From positions 40,208,354 to 40,272,353 of the forward strand of contig OW121849.1 of NCBI GenBank assembly GCA_933228895.1: a stretch of 64,000 bases of DNA, in the 5' to 3' direction. Source of the stretch: Platycnemis pennipes. Its lineage: Eukaryota; Arthropoda; Insecta; Odonata; Platycnemididae. Shown here one piece after another: positions 12,140 to 25,669 of this stretch; the stretch's first letter is position 1; every line of letters starts with the position of its first letter. Below the pieces are notes generated by a model. That model saw only the letters and a program-made list of their open reading frames with translations, had not been told where the DNA came from and did not search any database. A program made the position numbers and the translations under genes.

Positions 12140-15100
12140 TTATTTCATCCTTAATTCACTGAAAATCTCAATTATGTAGAACGAAGTAGGTAAAATGTAA
12201 TGCACATTCATTCTAATAGTTAATAGTTCTATGAATAATGAGAATGAAGATTAGAATGCTCTCCAGATATTATATTTGCTCGCAATGCATGGACACAATC
12301 TTTACCTACAGACGATGTATCACAAAAGTGGTTTAGGAGGGCTTGGTATTTCTCAGGAATGAAAAATGGAAAATATACAATTGACATGTCATTTAATTTT
12401 TGTTTGTTTATGATGAGAAAAAGTAATCGAGCGTTATAAAAAATTCAATAAAAAAAGATGGCAGGATTGTAAACAAAAGGGGGTACAATGGAATGAACGT
12501 CGAGATGAAGTCAACAAAAAGGTAATAATTTTTATTCAACTTTTCAAAACCCGTCTTATGAACTTCAAAGTAGTGTTCAACCCGAAAGTTATTCAGTTTG
12601 GTGAGAGATGAGATCCCCATCTATCAACTAAATTCAGCGGTTTGTGGATCTCACAAATCAAAGTTTCTTTTCCTGTCCAGCCTGCGGTTTCCGGAAAGAT
12701 CCGTTAACTAGAAAAAAATAGACATGCCCATAAGCCTCTACCGGGAGTCGAATCAGCAAAAAATCTACCCTCACCCCTCCTATGCAGTTACAGAATTTTT
12801 AACGAGACATGGAATTGTGACAAAATTCAGTCGTATCAACGCTAGGGAAGCTCAAACAGTTTCCTTGCTCTAGATGGCAGAAGTTCAGTTCATTGGTCTC
12901 TAATGCCTGGTGCTAGGCTGAAGCTTTTGAACCTAGCGCTGCTCACACACAATCCCCTTCTACAAAGGCGCAGTCTCTTGAACATGGACATAAGGTATGG
13001 GAATCGCTGGCTGCCGGCTAAAGGAAACAGGATTAATGGTAGTTTTCTAGGGGGCAGAGCAGGTAGACGGTCATTAGCAAGGGTCTCAGCTCGCGGTCGG
13101 CCTAATCCGTAGCCTCGTTCGGCTTTGACCCTCATTAGCGACCGGACTCTCGCGGCAAGGGGGCACGTGAACAAAACTGACCGCGTGAAATACATTGTTA
13201 AAAGTTATTAACTATTTAAATGGGCAACAATTTATTACCGCCATTGTAACACACGTCCTAAGAGAATTAAAATAAAGAACAGTACTGTAAGGTGTGGTAC
13301 CATATTTTAGTCGCACGTTGTGCCTCCAAAAATATCTGTGCCGTAATTTTGCATGACTCTGAACAATATTTTGCCAACATAATTGGCACAAAAAGTATCC
13401 TACCACAATTTCGTACCTCAGTTTCCTTCAAAAAGACGCAAGGCATGCACAATTTTCATAACCTATACTTTTTCTCAATTGCATCGAAAATGGGCCAATA
13501 AAGAATAAATTTACTCTACTATGAGGCTTTAACAGTTTTTCAAGGTAGGTATAAAAGTCAGCATATTGTACACCAAATTTTGTTGCTGGTTTCATTATTA
13601 TATGTTAACAAAGAATATTATGATCAAGAATAAATTTAAATATAAATGAATACATGAGATATGAATAAATGAATACATGAGATACATATGAAAATAGTCC
13701 AAAAATAGCTCGAAATTAACAAATGCTCAATTTCTATAAATAGACATTGATAACGATTTCACAGTAAACGCATGAAGTACTCAACGCGTCATATAAGTCA
13801 GGAAATTAAAGAAGATAAATAAAACTTCCATCTTCTGAAACCAGGTGGTATTTTTTAAATAAATTTCTATTTGATAAATTTCTTGAACTAAAGAACAAAG
13901 TGTGAACGTCCTTGAAACATTTATTTCAACTTTGCTTGAACGAAGAAAGGGATTTGGCGTGGTAATGCATGACTTTGGGACAAAAGTTCTTTTTTTTGTT
14001 TTGCACACTATCGTACCCAAAAAAAATGCTTTGTTTCGTTTAAAGTGGCTCTGGTTACCTGGACAGGGGGAGCCTAAAGAATGGAATTCAGAAGTATATT
14101 CGATTAATATCACGAATTTTTAAACTGCAGATTCTGGTCGATGTTTCTGTATTAATATAGCTTTGAAACAGGGTCAATTGCTCCTTCCTTCATCCCCGTC
14201 CGTCCAGGCGGGTAAAATCGTAAAATTACAATCAAAAATTAACTCAAGAAGAAGCCCAAAGATGGTCTTTCTCTTAACCATTTTTCCTTCCGTAGGACAG
14301 CTAATGAAAAGAAATGATCACCCATTTCCATCTCACGGTAAGAACTCCTAATCTGAATTCCCCTGCGATAGCTGGGAAGGACTTTAGGAGAGACGAAACA
14401 ATCGTTTTCCCGTGGAAGATCAAATGTCGTCCAAGATCGTTTGCATCATTAATTACGAAAGGTATTCAGGGCAACGAGAGAAAAGGGTGGGGGAAGAGGG
14501 AATGACCTCACCGAAGAAAACACATTAAACTGATCTAAATGAAAGGTGCCAAGAACGCATTGTGAGATAGATCACGTTCGGATCGATGGCAATGGACCAG
14601 GATTATCTTCCCGAGGATAAAATATTTAGTTGGAAAACTTTGGTGTATTTCAATAACTATGTATAATTCCTTAATCTGCACCCTCAGAAATACAGATGAT
14701 ATATCATAGGCGGGGAGTGGAAATAGAAATAGAAAAAACTTAATTGTTCTGGGAACAAAGTCCCTTGGAACATGAAGTCACAATACATGCCGCGATGTCA
14801 ATTTAATACAAAACAATAGCATAATATAAAACAAAGATGCAAAGAAAATTATACAAAACTGTGGTAACTAAATCAAACGTGATTGTTAATCAGCCAGGAT
14901 TCTGAAAGATGCAAATATCAGAAAATAATCATAATTACAATTTACATGTATTATTCAATGCTTCAATAGAAAGTTACGCTCAAGACACTGAAGGAAACAA
15001 GCTATCAGCCACATATGCAGGCAGGTAATGGAAGAGGACCATACAGCTTCCAATGATATCAAAAGAGCTCATTTTAATGGGTGTCTAGTGAGATAGTAAT

Positions 15101-16615
15101 TAAATTTTCATTTAAATTATTCATATTGCTATGATTATGAATGTTCAAATGGATTTAAGTACTAAGCTAATTGCTTTGCTCTAATTATCTCATTATTTCA
15201 ACTGAGCAATGCATTTATTTATCACATTAATAATTATCGATCTTGACTTGACTTAGGTTTATTTTACCCGGGCGGGATAGGACGTTATCGTCCTCTCCAC
15301 CCCCCGCCCAGGGCAATTTGAGGTACATATATTAAATTTTAAGTCAATCATTGTTAGAGATTATATACATCGTGTTACACACAATGAGGAATTTACAGTT
15401 TTCACATTAAAAAATCAAATGAAAAATAGAAGTATAAAACCTTTTGCCTTGTCCCTTTAGGTAATTGCAGATAAGATTATTTTTGTCTTGGTTCTAACTG
15501 ATAAATATTTCAAATTATAAACAAGGCTCTTTTCACTCTATGTTTCAAAATATTTGCATGCCGGTAAGAATGGTTAGAGAACTTAAGTTAAAGGTAGCAG
15601 AAAGAAAAGAGCGTCTTGAAGATGTGTTTTAATCGTTGACATTGCACTAGAGTCAGGAATAACAAACGTCCCCTCCAGAAGGATGATACGTCAACCAGTC
15701 GGCGACTAGCGGTCTACGAACGCACTTTTGTGCTGCTCTGCGGTCAAGGCAATTGATATCGTCGACACATACCGCATTGCATAGACAAATATAGTCATTT
15801 GGTAGAGTTTCAAAGCCTGAATTGACATAATCAGGTGGTAGTCGTGAAGCCCATGAATAAATAGGAATGCAAAGCCTATTGGGTCAGACCGAAAGCACTC
15901 TCCCCATTTTAATGTGCTTCTCAGCGTAGCTAAAACTCGTAAACAAGAATGAGTTAGCATTCATTATCGTCAAGTGATTTGTTTTTATTGCGTAACTTCA
16001 CGGCCCATGTGTTTTTTTAAATCCTAGTGTTGCAAAGGAGGTTCAAGCGTAAAAGTTCATCTTATTCTAGCAAAAAGGACAGAATTATAAATATTTATTG
16101 ACTGAAATTAGGCCATTGATGAGGACAGCGATGTTTAACGCAACTAAAAATAAGTGGGAAAAATATAGAGATGTATATCGACCAAAAAGTAAATCAAATT
16201 GCGTAAAAGATGACACATCGAATTACCATGAGATGAATATTCAAGAATTTAACTAATATGTTATTCCTCAATTTGGTCAGTATCGAAAGATTTATGGAAA
16301 AAGCAGGACGTATTCGATATTATATATTATTTAACCACGCACCTCACACGATTGGTAGACCGATTTTTGATTTGTTTTCTCATGTCGAATTATCACATAT
16401 TTAAGGTATAATGTTTTATGGAACAGAAATGTCGTCCATAGGTTGAATAACAATTGAATGCATAAAGATCATGTTCGATTCATTGTGCACATATTAAATC
16501 AAAAGTACGATTTTGTAAAATCAAAAATAAAAAAAAAGAATCGGAAAAACATTACAATAATTGATAATAGGCAAAAATAAATAAAACTGCCTAATATGGC
16601 GATAAAAATTATATG
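12140..16615. other. Long gene-free stretch
   Basis: AT-rich sequence with a GC-richer patch at about 12900-13170 and a short imperfect tandem repeat of AATGAATACATGAGATA at about 13647-13687. A GC-rich CCCGGGCGGGATAGGACG patch lies near 15268. No gene is supported. Confidence 0.45.
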
Positions 16616-16621
16616 GAAGGG

Positions 16622-16870
16622 CACGAATGGTACGTGTTGGTCTAGCAGGTAGACTACTGGACTACCTACCGAAGGGTATCGGGTTCAAATCCCAGGCATA
16701 AAACTTTCTGGCAACTCTACCTAAAATCTTCGCGATTAAGTTTCCTGACTGTCAGAACATCGCGGAAGATGGCTCAAGGGATGCAACTGCCTCCCTTTGC
16801 GTGCATTTCACCCAACAATCCGCCGAGGTAAACCAATTTTCAGGTTGAAGGCGAGTGAAGGTCACAAGTG
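16622..16870 (+). repeat. tRNA-derived SINE (second family)
   Basis: A tRNA-like head carries an A-box-like TGGTCTAGCAGG near 16640 and a perfect B box GGGTTCAAATCCC at about 16681-16693. The unrelated body has GGAAGATGGCTCAAGGGATG. The body differs from the SINE at 1640 and 27575, so this is a separate family. The acceptor arms do not pair as in a tRNA gene. Confidence 0.6.
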
Positions 16871-18400
16871 GCTGAAAATTAATCTCAATTGGTTCCGATT
16901 CTGTAACCTATTTAAGGTAGTCAGTATACATATAATCGCCGTATTTTTTAAAATTGTATATCCGCAGGTTAAGGTTGGGACCAGTATAATTTTACAGCTT
17001 AATAAATTAGGCATAGTAACCATTAAATTGGTAAAACATTAACGTTCTAAAATACAATTTTTATGGAATGTGCCCGCACTGAGAAGCTTGGAGGAAATTA
17101 ATCATGACCTTACCTGAGAGAGCTAAAAGAAACTAGAAAAACTTTCTTTATGTTAATTCGGGAGACGTCTGTTGAGACTTCCAGACAATACGTACGCCTC
17201 CTTGACAGTGAGCGATATCTTTCCGGATTTATACAGTCGGAAGCGAGAACGATACCCTTTCTCCGGATACGACCTCCGGAATTGGCACACTTTTCCCACC
17301 TCACACTCCCGAGCTGTCGAAGCTATTTCCAGGAGACATCAACGGCCGGCAGACCTGTCCAAATACTCCGAGTCGTCGCCTTGAAAAGGTCACTTGCACT
17401 CATTCGAAACGTCACCAATCTTCCTATCCTCCCCCACTCCCAGTGACAGCTTTTTTGCATCGACGACGCCCCCATTCTCCTTTCGTCGGGAATTTAACGG
17501 AATCGCATTGACACTCGCCTTGTCCCTTTCATCACGCAGTGGAATGCTCCCCGTCCCCCCTCCAGTGAAGCCACTCCCGACCCCTTCCCGGAAGCATGAC
17601 TGCCCTCACTTTTCCTCTCGAAATTTCAGCCTCCCACACCCACCAGACCTTGATCTTCTTTCGCGTAGAACCCAACGCCCCAAGATGGTGAGCATCGTTT
17701 GAGGAAATTCCATCACGGTTGCATTAGCCGTGACGAATGAATAATTTCACAGCTTTGTCTTAACTATTTTAAACCTTTTACCGCCTGGTCGATTTATTGC
17801 ACCTATATGGTTGTATGGCAACCGATATACCATGATAAATACATTTAATCATAACTCATACATAATTATGTAATATTATTTTTTTTTAATCAGGAACAAG
17901 AAGATTATTTTATTCATCATTTAGTGCATTAAAACATAACACCATTGTAACATTTTCTTTTCTTCAAATCAGGGACAGAATGAATGATTTATCCATCATC
18001 CGGATCCTAATATAATCAACATTAAGAAGAATACATACGCCACAAATGAAAATTAAGTAAAGTTCTTACGCATTCCATGGGAATATGCTGTGCAGTTTTC
18101 GCACAGTCTTAAGATATTGTAATTTATTATACCCCAATATATTTAAAAAATTACACCCATCAGAGACAATGATATGCAATGAAGAATTCAGGAAATGTTC
18201 CCGGATATAGAAACAATCACGGATACCATGTGGAAAAGGAGAGTTACATTTTACTTCTATTTCTACTTACATAGGAACTTCATACAAAATGGAGATAAAA
18301 TGGTGGATGCGGATGAAGGCTTGCGAGAAATGGGAATATTTAGGATAACATAAGGGAACGTGACGTACTCAACGTACGGTGCAATATGACTGGTTTTCAA
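16871..18400. other. Intergenic, with a GC-rich patch at 17150-17700
   Basis: The patch at 17150-17700 is richer in C and CpG than its flanks. Open frames on both strands in it lack conserved features. It ends in AAGATGGTGAGC near 17685, which could be read as a short first exon followed by a splice donor, but nothing else supports this. Confidence 0.35.
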
Positions 18401-18404
18401 AGTG

Positions 18405-19015
18405 TCATCATCATCATTAGTCAACAATCCTTAGATTAGTTTGACGCAGCTCTCCCTGAATTCTCCTATAGGTTAACCTCTTAATAATCGCATATTTATT
18501 CCCTTACGTAACCTTCACGACTTATTCTATACATCTAATTCGCGGCATTCCTTTGCCACTTTTTCCATGCATTTATCCCTCGGTTGATTGTCCTCATCAG
18601 GTCATTATATCTCAAGATATGACCGATTAATTCCTTCCGCCTTATTTTCAATGTTTTCAGTAGACTTTTCTACCACTCTTCTCAAAGTCTCTTTGTTAGT
18701 CACTCGGTTGATCCATTTCATCATCATCATTCCTGGATAGCACCACGCTACAAATGCTTCCATACTCGACTTCTCTGCCGCTGTTATCTTCCTTCATTCC
18801 TCGCTGCCATAAAATAGCATGCTCCAGTTTCTTGTTCTGATGAAATGTTTTTTTTTTACTTCCACGCTTGTATTTCCAGCTGCATACAGATTATTCTTTT
18901 GGTTGAATGCCATCCTCACCTGGGCCATTCTCCTGTAAATTTCTTTATTGTTTCGTCCATCGCTCGTTACTCGGTTTTCCAGGTTACAGAAGGTTTTCAT
19001 CTCATCAAGCTTCAG
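18405..19015 (-). mobile_element. RTE-type LINE, 5'-truncated and decayed
   Basis: This is homologous to the 3' end of the LINE at 7563-11005, in the same orientation. It carries a (CAT)n-type microsatellite at about 18408-18420, then TTAGTCAACAATCC..TTTGACGCAGC, and on the minus strand a decayed C-terminal region with ENRVTSDGRNNKEIYRRMAQ and GNTSVEVKKKHFIRTRNWSM. It is more diverged than the larger copy. The 5' end is missing. Confidence 0.75.
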
Positions 19016-19019
19016 AGAT

Positions 19020-22000
19020 TAAAATCGAGAATGGGAAATATAGACAGGAGATGGGAAAAAGTTACACAGAAAGACAATAAAGCAGCATTAGAAGAGGAAC
19101 AAGGGGAGTAAAATAAAATATTAGAACCAAATGGACCATAGTTCGCCATATTTGAAGGAAATACTGATATATTTCATAAAAATTCCGATAAAACATTAAA
19201 CCCTAATGATGCTGATAAAGAAATAATTAAGTCTTTGGCTACAACCTAACCCTGGAACTGAATTGACTGCATTTTCACATTTTTCCCGAAAAATGTAGTT
19301 TCCAATCAACAACTCCTACACATGGACGAATAAGCAATGACTTTCTCGAAAGAATGTGAACTTTCTAGCACTCTTTTGCTCTTGGAGCAACTCTTGTTGC
19401 TCAAGTGAAATTTTGCTGTGGTGTTTTAACTCTTTATCTTCCTTGGTTATACGCATTATTATCAGGTGATGTTATTAGATCACAGTATGTGATTCTAATT
19501 GTGATTTTCTGAAAGGAAGCAATGCGGAAAATATAATTCCACTGATGCAAATAGGTTTGAGTGTGCATGCTTTAAAGGGCATCAGGAGTATGAAAGGTAG
19601 TATAACTTTCAATTTTTGAACTGCAATAGGAAAAGTTGACATCCTTACAGTTTTACTTGAAAACTGAACAACATTGGAGATAAAAATAGCCTGTTGTTTT
19701 AATAAAAATGATAATTAATGCCCTGACCAATCAGATAATAGAAAAATTCAAACGCTCAAATTCGGGTGGACACGAGAATACCCTTCAATATCGAATACTA
19801 CTTAATCTCTTCATTGTTTCGCTATATCTATGAGGCGTAAAAATTTTATGGGGAAATAAATAAATCGTTGTAATAAGCTTAAAGCACTGTAAATACAACA
19901 ATGTACTTGAGTATTAATTAAGAAGTATCGTCCTACGTAAAATTTGATTAGTTCCTTATCATGAATAATTTCAGACAGCCAAAAACTCATCTTTTTCAGT
20001 ATAGTATACACCTATTTCACTTTACATGAGATTATTGGCTGTATTTGGATTTGAAAAAATGAAAATTAATGTTTAATTTAGATTAAAAGGCCTTATTTCC
20101 TGGGTGAGATACTCAAGGTGAAAGGATTTTACTGCAGTGTTTATCTGCCAAGCTTTTACGAGAGCTATGCTAATGCTTTAATTAAACAGAGAAGAAGGTA
20201 AATCAGAGATAGTTGATGAAAAGGCATGCGGCCATAACGAACGAAACGATAAAATAAACCAAATGCGGTTATATTACTTTCCAATGCAACATCCTATGAG
20301 TTAATACCGAATTAATGGCAATTGTTTCATGAAGTTATGCAAAAAATTCAGTTTAAAATTTGCAAATTGCAATTGCAAAGGTACCTACGTCATTTGAGAA
20401 GTTTCATAAACATTTAAGAAGTTTCTCTTTTAATTTGTAACATAATTAGTTTGCTTGTAAAGATTGTTTTTGCCATTTTATGAAAATGTAGGATTTTGTA
20501 AGGATTTTCACAAAAGATTTAAAGTATTATATGAGTTCACTTCTGTGGTCACCTTTCAATAAACTTTTCTATTCCTTCACGATATCAACCCTGACCTCAA
20601 CGCCGGCCAAACGTCTACCAGAGACTGATTTCCTGTCTTCGACTTCAATCCCAAGAGGATGCGATTCCTGGGTCAATAGAACGAATTCTTCAAGGAATGT
20701 TTCCAACTACCCCACATTCAAAGACTGTTTTTAGATTAAACTCCTCTCGGCAGGGAAGGCTCTCGAGCAGAGAAAGTCTCCTAGACAATTGCAATCCTAC
20801 TTCTCTATCCAATTCACCAAATCGTAGCTAATTAATCCCTGAGAACATTGCAGTAAAGCTATAAAGGCTCCTGGCATAGACTTCAGTAGGTTGAAGAATT
20901 TAACGATTGAGAGAGTGAAATCAGATGGCGATTGCCTCTGCGTTTTTACGGTGAATTCTGTTAGGCACTGTTCAAATTATTTATCCTTTGTCATGAAATG
21001 AATCATATTTACCGCGTAAGTAGAGGATGCAATGAATGAACCATAATTTTATAGGAGGCCACAAGAAAAACATTATCTTGAGATACTCGGTCTTAAGAAG
21101 TCTGAGATTCCCGGGCAATTCCCTCAGGCATTTCGCTCGTAGATACTTGAAAGCACTCATCAAGAAGACACTCAGAAGATTTGAAGCTTTTCACGAATCA
21201 GATGAAAAAATGTCAATACAATAACCATCCGCATATGGCACACATGAATAAACAAAAGACTTTCATCGACACAGTTGATGAGTCGTCCCCGCTAATTATT
21301 CATCATTGTCTAGCTCGAGCGAAAAAAAATCCAGGTTATTGTTTGGATGACGAAAAGAGGATCGCGCTAATAACTCGCGACTTCACCGATTGGGCGTTCC
21401 TGCTCATCCAAAAAGGATCCCTCACCCAATTCAACCGATCCGCGTCTCCTTGCCCAACAACCCAATTCCACCGAATTCCTTCCCTCTTCCACGCGAGCCG
21501 AGGGATGACGGGCCACCCTCCCGCGGTGCGAGGCGATCCACAATCCCCACCCCGTACATGGCATCCGTTCGTAATGAAGCGCATTGGGGTCGACGGCTCC
21601 CACTCGGCCCACAAGGAACTGAGGACGGTATAGGGGACGGACGCCTCGTCCGATGGCGTGCGCGGACGTCGGAAGTCGGAACCGAGCTCGCCCCACCCCT
21701 CCCCAACACCACCACCACCACCCCGCAGACTTTAACGCATTTCCAAGTCCCCCACCCACGCATCTCCCCTCCCGACAGGGTGACCGAAGACTGTCACTCG
21801 GAACAATGAAGGCGTTCCTGCGCTGGGGAACGCCGCTGGTGGGGACAGGAGCTTGATGACCCGGTGACCGGAATCTCCCCTCGTCTCTCACCTCTCCTCC
21901 CCCGCCCCCTTCCCTTCAGGGCCCCGCGCTGCCCGGAGACGTCGCGCGGTGTCTTATGGGAGCTCTGCTATTCGGGGCGGGGTGGGGGGCTGCACCACCA

Positions 22001-22100
22001 CGTTTGGGGGACTGGAGTCCCTTCCCCCGACCACACTCCCGTCGACTCCGCCCGCTTCCCCAACCTCCTCCAGCGACCATCCTGGTTAACCCTCCGGCTT
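19020..22100. other. Region upstream of the Osiris gene
   Basis: AT-rich to about 21350, then strongly GC- and CpG-rich from about 21370 to the gene at 22270. The large overlapping open frames on both strands at 21370-22640 are by-products of base composition and of the Osiris exon. The GC-rich part probably holds promoter-proximal sequence. Confidence 0.4.
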
Positions 22101-22115
22101 GGCCGCAAGAGTGGA

Positions 22116-22121
22116 TATAAA
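22116..22121 (+). promoter_or_regulatory. TATA box of the Osiris gene
   Basis: TATAAA in the context GTGGATATAAAGG, 154 bp upstream of the start codon, at the edge of a GC-rich block. Transcription would start about 30 bp downstream, near 22146-22158, leaving a 5' UTR of about 110-125 nt. The exact start is inferred. Confidence 0.65.
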
Positions 22122-22269
22122 GGAGTTGCCGTGGGGCAGAAAGCCAAAACGACATCCAGTGCTCGGAGGTGTTACATCGCATACATATCCCACAAGAGTC
22201 CCGGAGAACTATCGGAGTGCCCCTCTGGGATAAGTTTGGTTTCGAGTTCACAAGGAACGGTGCAGGAAG

Positions 22270-24516
22270 ATGAATCGGTTGGTGTGTTCGGTGTTGCTGC
22301 TGGCGGCCGCGGCCAGCGCCGCTGTGACCGTACGGGAGACGTCCAACGAAGTCGAGCACGGCACCATCAGGAGCACCGATGACCTGCTCTACCAAGTGGT
22401 GGACACTTGCCTCTTCGGCGACGGGGACGAGGGCGCCATGACCTGTATCCGCAAGAAGGTCCTGGCTTTCTTGGACGGGGCCCTCGAGAGGTCCTCGACC
22501 GTCAAGGAGTCCGCGAGGGCCGTCGATCAGGAGTTGGACGAGATGATCTGGGAAAGGAGCGCTCGCCTGTTCACTAGCCGAAACTACATGGTCCAGCTCC
22601 CGGAGACCCTTTTCCAAAAGGCCATCATTACGTTCCACCCGTCGACCACCGAGTCCGACATCAGGATGGACTTCCCCGTTGAGGACTCAGAGGCCGTCGC
22701 TGGACGCAGCGCATCCGAAAATCAGGGTGAGAGGTCACTGTGTTTGGGGTGGAGGCTCACTTACGGACACTTTTCGTACGAATGAGTGGTGGAGTATCAA
22801 GCTGGTACTCGGAATATGTAAATTGGTAACTTGACTCAAAGCTGGTGGTTCAATGGCAGTAGATACCTAATCATAATACACTCAATGGCTAGTAGTTATC
22901 AAAGACGGCTCCCCATCAACCTACCAACCTACCTATCAGAAATTCGCAATTCAAAATCTATAACAAAGTCTCTTGCGTTTTAAGTATCATTAAAACTAAA
23001 ATTTGACTCAAAACTTAACCGATTATTAGCCATATTTCAGCACAAATCAAATTGTAAGTTATGGTCACCCGTATCAACTAATATGTCAGCAACTTCGAAA
23101 ATTTCATCCTGAATTACGAATGAAAATAATTAAGATCGTATGCTAAATACATACATATATATATTTATTGCCAGGTAGGCATATTTTTATTCTAAAATAA
23201 TAGTGGATATTAATTATTGGACTCGATCAATTCCAAAAGTTTGCGTGTAAATCACAAATGATCATGAGGAAATGTTATCTTCAAAAGAATTATTGGCAAC
23301 TTTGAAAATTCCTACAATTTTTCTTCGCGTTGATTGATATTTAATTAGGAAATCCCAATGCAAACCGATGTGGAGGTCTGTACATAAAGCTCTGAGATAT
23401 TCAAAAGTATTAAAAGGCAAATTGCAACCTTCCTAATGGTAGAAAAAATGATTTTATATTGTGAAGCATTAGAATTTATCCTCTCACATGATTTTCATAC
23501 GATCTACATTAAGCATCTGGTCTTTACGTAACTTTTCCAGGAAAATTGATCCACTTTAAATGATAAGAATTTCACACATTGCATTTAACGTAGAATCACT
23601 GATTACGCTGACTACCATCATTAGAGAATGAAACATTTGAAATAGTCATCCTGTTTTCTTGGTTACATGAATATTAAACTGTCCTTTATCTTCTCCTAAA
23701 AATCGTTTCTGGCATGTGATAAAAACAATCTATTTAACATATTTATTTGATATGTAGGAATAAAGTATGGATAGATACATAAATCATGATAGTTAAAATT
23801 CAACTCCTTAGAAAAATTTTGACTCGCAGACTAGTCATATAAAAAATTCCAACTGATTATTCATGACGAATCGTAGATCGTATATATTTATGTTCCTGTT
23901 GACTGCAGCGCAGAAATGCTAGTTAGTAGAGCTCTACAAACAAAACTAGGGCAGTGGCACTTATTCAAAACACTCACGATCCGCTTAGGCGTCGCAGAAC
24001 AAAGCTGGCGACGAAACGAAGTCATTACAGAAAAAAATTCCACTCACCTCATTATCCTTCTTTTCTCCTACTTCTCCAGCACGTGACATCCTGAAGAAGA
24101 AGCTCCTCCTGCCCCTCTTCCTCCTCCTGAAGCTGAAGATGAAGGCCCTGCAGCCCATCCTCACCGCCATCATCGGACTTAAAGCCCTGAAGGCTCTCTT
24201 CCTGAGCAAGGTCGCCATCTTGTTGGTCGTCGGATTCCTCGTCGTCAACCTGCTGAAGAAGGGAGGCATGGCCATGCCCATGATGATGCCCATGATGCCC
24301 GACGCTATGGCCTCTGGAGCCCCATACGGGCCACCAGCCCCCGCTGCCGAGCCCACATCCTCCTATGGGGTGCCCAACACATGGGAGCCATCGGCACCCA
24401 GCCAACAGTACTCCCGAGTCTGGGACCCCCAACAGCTCGCTTACAAGGGCTACTACCAGCAGCAGCTGGAGTCTCAACAGGCCCAGCAGGGCTCTCCCTC
24501 CTCCTCCACCCTGTAA
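22270..24516 (+). CDS. Osiris-family protein (DUF1676), two exons
   Basis: Exons 22270-22726 and 24080-24516, joined by a 1,353-bp intron with donor CAGG|GTGAGA and acceptor TTCTCCAG|CACG in phase 1, give 297 residues. Residues 1-18 form a hydrophobic signal peptide (core [13 protein letters not shown]). The Osiris two-cysteine region follows (Cys47 and Cys59 in [15 protein letters not shown]), then the DUF1676 middle region. Exon 2 begins with a basic/leucine-rich stretch ([19 protein letters not shown]) and a long hydrophobic segment around [17 protein letters not shown]. The tail has a Met/Pro-rich run and ends with a Tyr- and Gln-rich part ([19 protein letters not shown]). Osiris proteins are insect-specific membrane or endosomal proteins linked to cuticle formation. 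Which orthologue this is could not be decided. No second Osiris gene is visible although the family is usually clustered, so neighbours probably lie outside the window. Confidence 0.93.
22727..24079 (+). other. Intron of the Osiris gene
   Basis: An AT-rich 1,353-bp intron bounded by GTGAGA and a pyrimidine-rich TTCTTTTCTCCTACTTCTCCAG. No nested gene or recognisable transposon is visible. Confidence 0.85.
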
Positions 24517-24525
24517 GAAGAGAAG

Positions 24526-24531
24526 AATAAA
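24526..24531 (+). terminator. Poly(A) signal of the Osiris gene
   Basis: AATAAA ten bases after the TAA stop codon of the Osiris gene. A very short 3' UTR is implied, unless the more distal AT-rich sequence is used. Confidence 0.7.
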
Positions 24532-24559
24532 GAAAAAAACGAATAAGACGGCATCTTAG

Positions 24560-25580
24560 GAGGAATGTATGCAACCTCTTCTCAGAAACCCCAATTCCTT
24601 AGTACAAGCCAAACATCATTCGCCCGCTATGCGTGACTTGTGTCTTTGGCAACAATTTCTCTCTCGCATATACACCTACTTTTTCCCAACTCCCATTACA
24701 CTTGCACCGATAGAACTCATACACCCTGGTGTGTATGAGGTCTATCCATATGAAAAAAATGGCACAAGAACCCCAATTCCCTTATTTATGCAATGAAAAT
24801 GTATGTAACGATCACTCGTGTTTAATATTCGTCTAAGAGATGCCGTCTAACGAGTACGTTAAATTAACGCGAGTCAAATGATAACATGTCTGTGCCCCCA
24901 GCACATGAATAGTTACCTAGTAGGCACCAATGACGACATGATAGAATATTCAAGCCACTGGAAAATCCGCAAATTCTCGTAATTGACGATTCAATGGCTA
25001 AATCCAGATAGCGGTGATTTCAAAGTTGGATTCCTTGTATGTTTAAGAGGGATGCCTTTAATTACTCCTACCAAAGTTGCGAATATTTTTTCATTGGAAG
25101 AAAAATTGTTGCATAGCATCTTACAAGACCTCTTTGTAAATCTTTGTATATAGAGCGTTTTTCACAAATGGGATTGCATAACCAATCCTTTTCTTGTTTA
25201 ATTAGCGTTTTTTTGAGTTGTGTGTCTCGCTATCATGCCCACAAGTTCAATAGATGATAAATGAATACTTAGTCAGTAAAACTCCTCATTTAACAATGCG
25301 TCTCCGAGTACAAAATCAGTAAATTTGCTTGCTCACAGGTCAATGCAAGAAGCCATTTTACAACAAAATGGTTTATCTACTGCAGATGATCCTCCAATTC
25401 TCCCGTTCTCTTGGGTTATAGTTTTCTATCCCTGCACTCTGAACTTGTGGAATGATGAAACACTTTTCTCGTGTTCAATTGTTTAATTTATTTATTGTAA
25501 TTTATGTGAAAATGTGGTACTTCTTCGTACATAAACCTTTTCAAAACAATGCTGTTCACTTATTTCCTTGAATTCCCGCA
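24560..25580. other. Intergenic, nothing recognised
   Basis: It contains one small inverted repeat, CTCATACACCCTGGTGTGTATGAG (about 24716-24739), and no supported gene. Confidence 0.45.
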
Positions 25581-25582
25581 AG

Positions 25583-25661
25583 GTAGCGCTGGCAGCTCAA
25601 TCTGGCCGAATAGCCACTGCACATGTGAAGAAGTTCCTAAAGACTGCGGAAGGTCGCGCTG
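25583..25661 (+). other. Possible isolated coding exon
   Basis: A 79-nt open stretch between a pyrimidine-rich acceptor (TTCCTTGAATTCCCGCAAG) and a strong donor (CTG|GTGAGT). In one frame it reads VALAAQSGRIATAHVKKFLK followed by TAEGRAG, which has plausible protein composition and higher GC than its flanks. No partner exon was found and the sequence is not recognised. It may be an internal exon of an unknown gene or chance. Confidence 0.25.
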
Positions 25662-25669
25662 GTGAGTTA

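Noticed and set aside
16622..16700. tRNA gene
   Set aside because: Good A- and B-box-like promoters but the arms do not close as a cloverleaf and the sequence runs on into a SINE body.
17150..17702. Coding exon in a GC-rich patch
   Set aside because: Ser/Pro/Leu-rich frames on the plus strand follow from C-rich composition. Only a weak ATG-plus-donor is seen at its end.
21367..22638. Large open frames opposite and upstream of the Osiris first exon
   Set aside because: They arise from high GC content and from the antisense of the Osiris exon. Codon content is Arg/Gly/Pro-rich with no motif.
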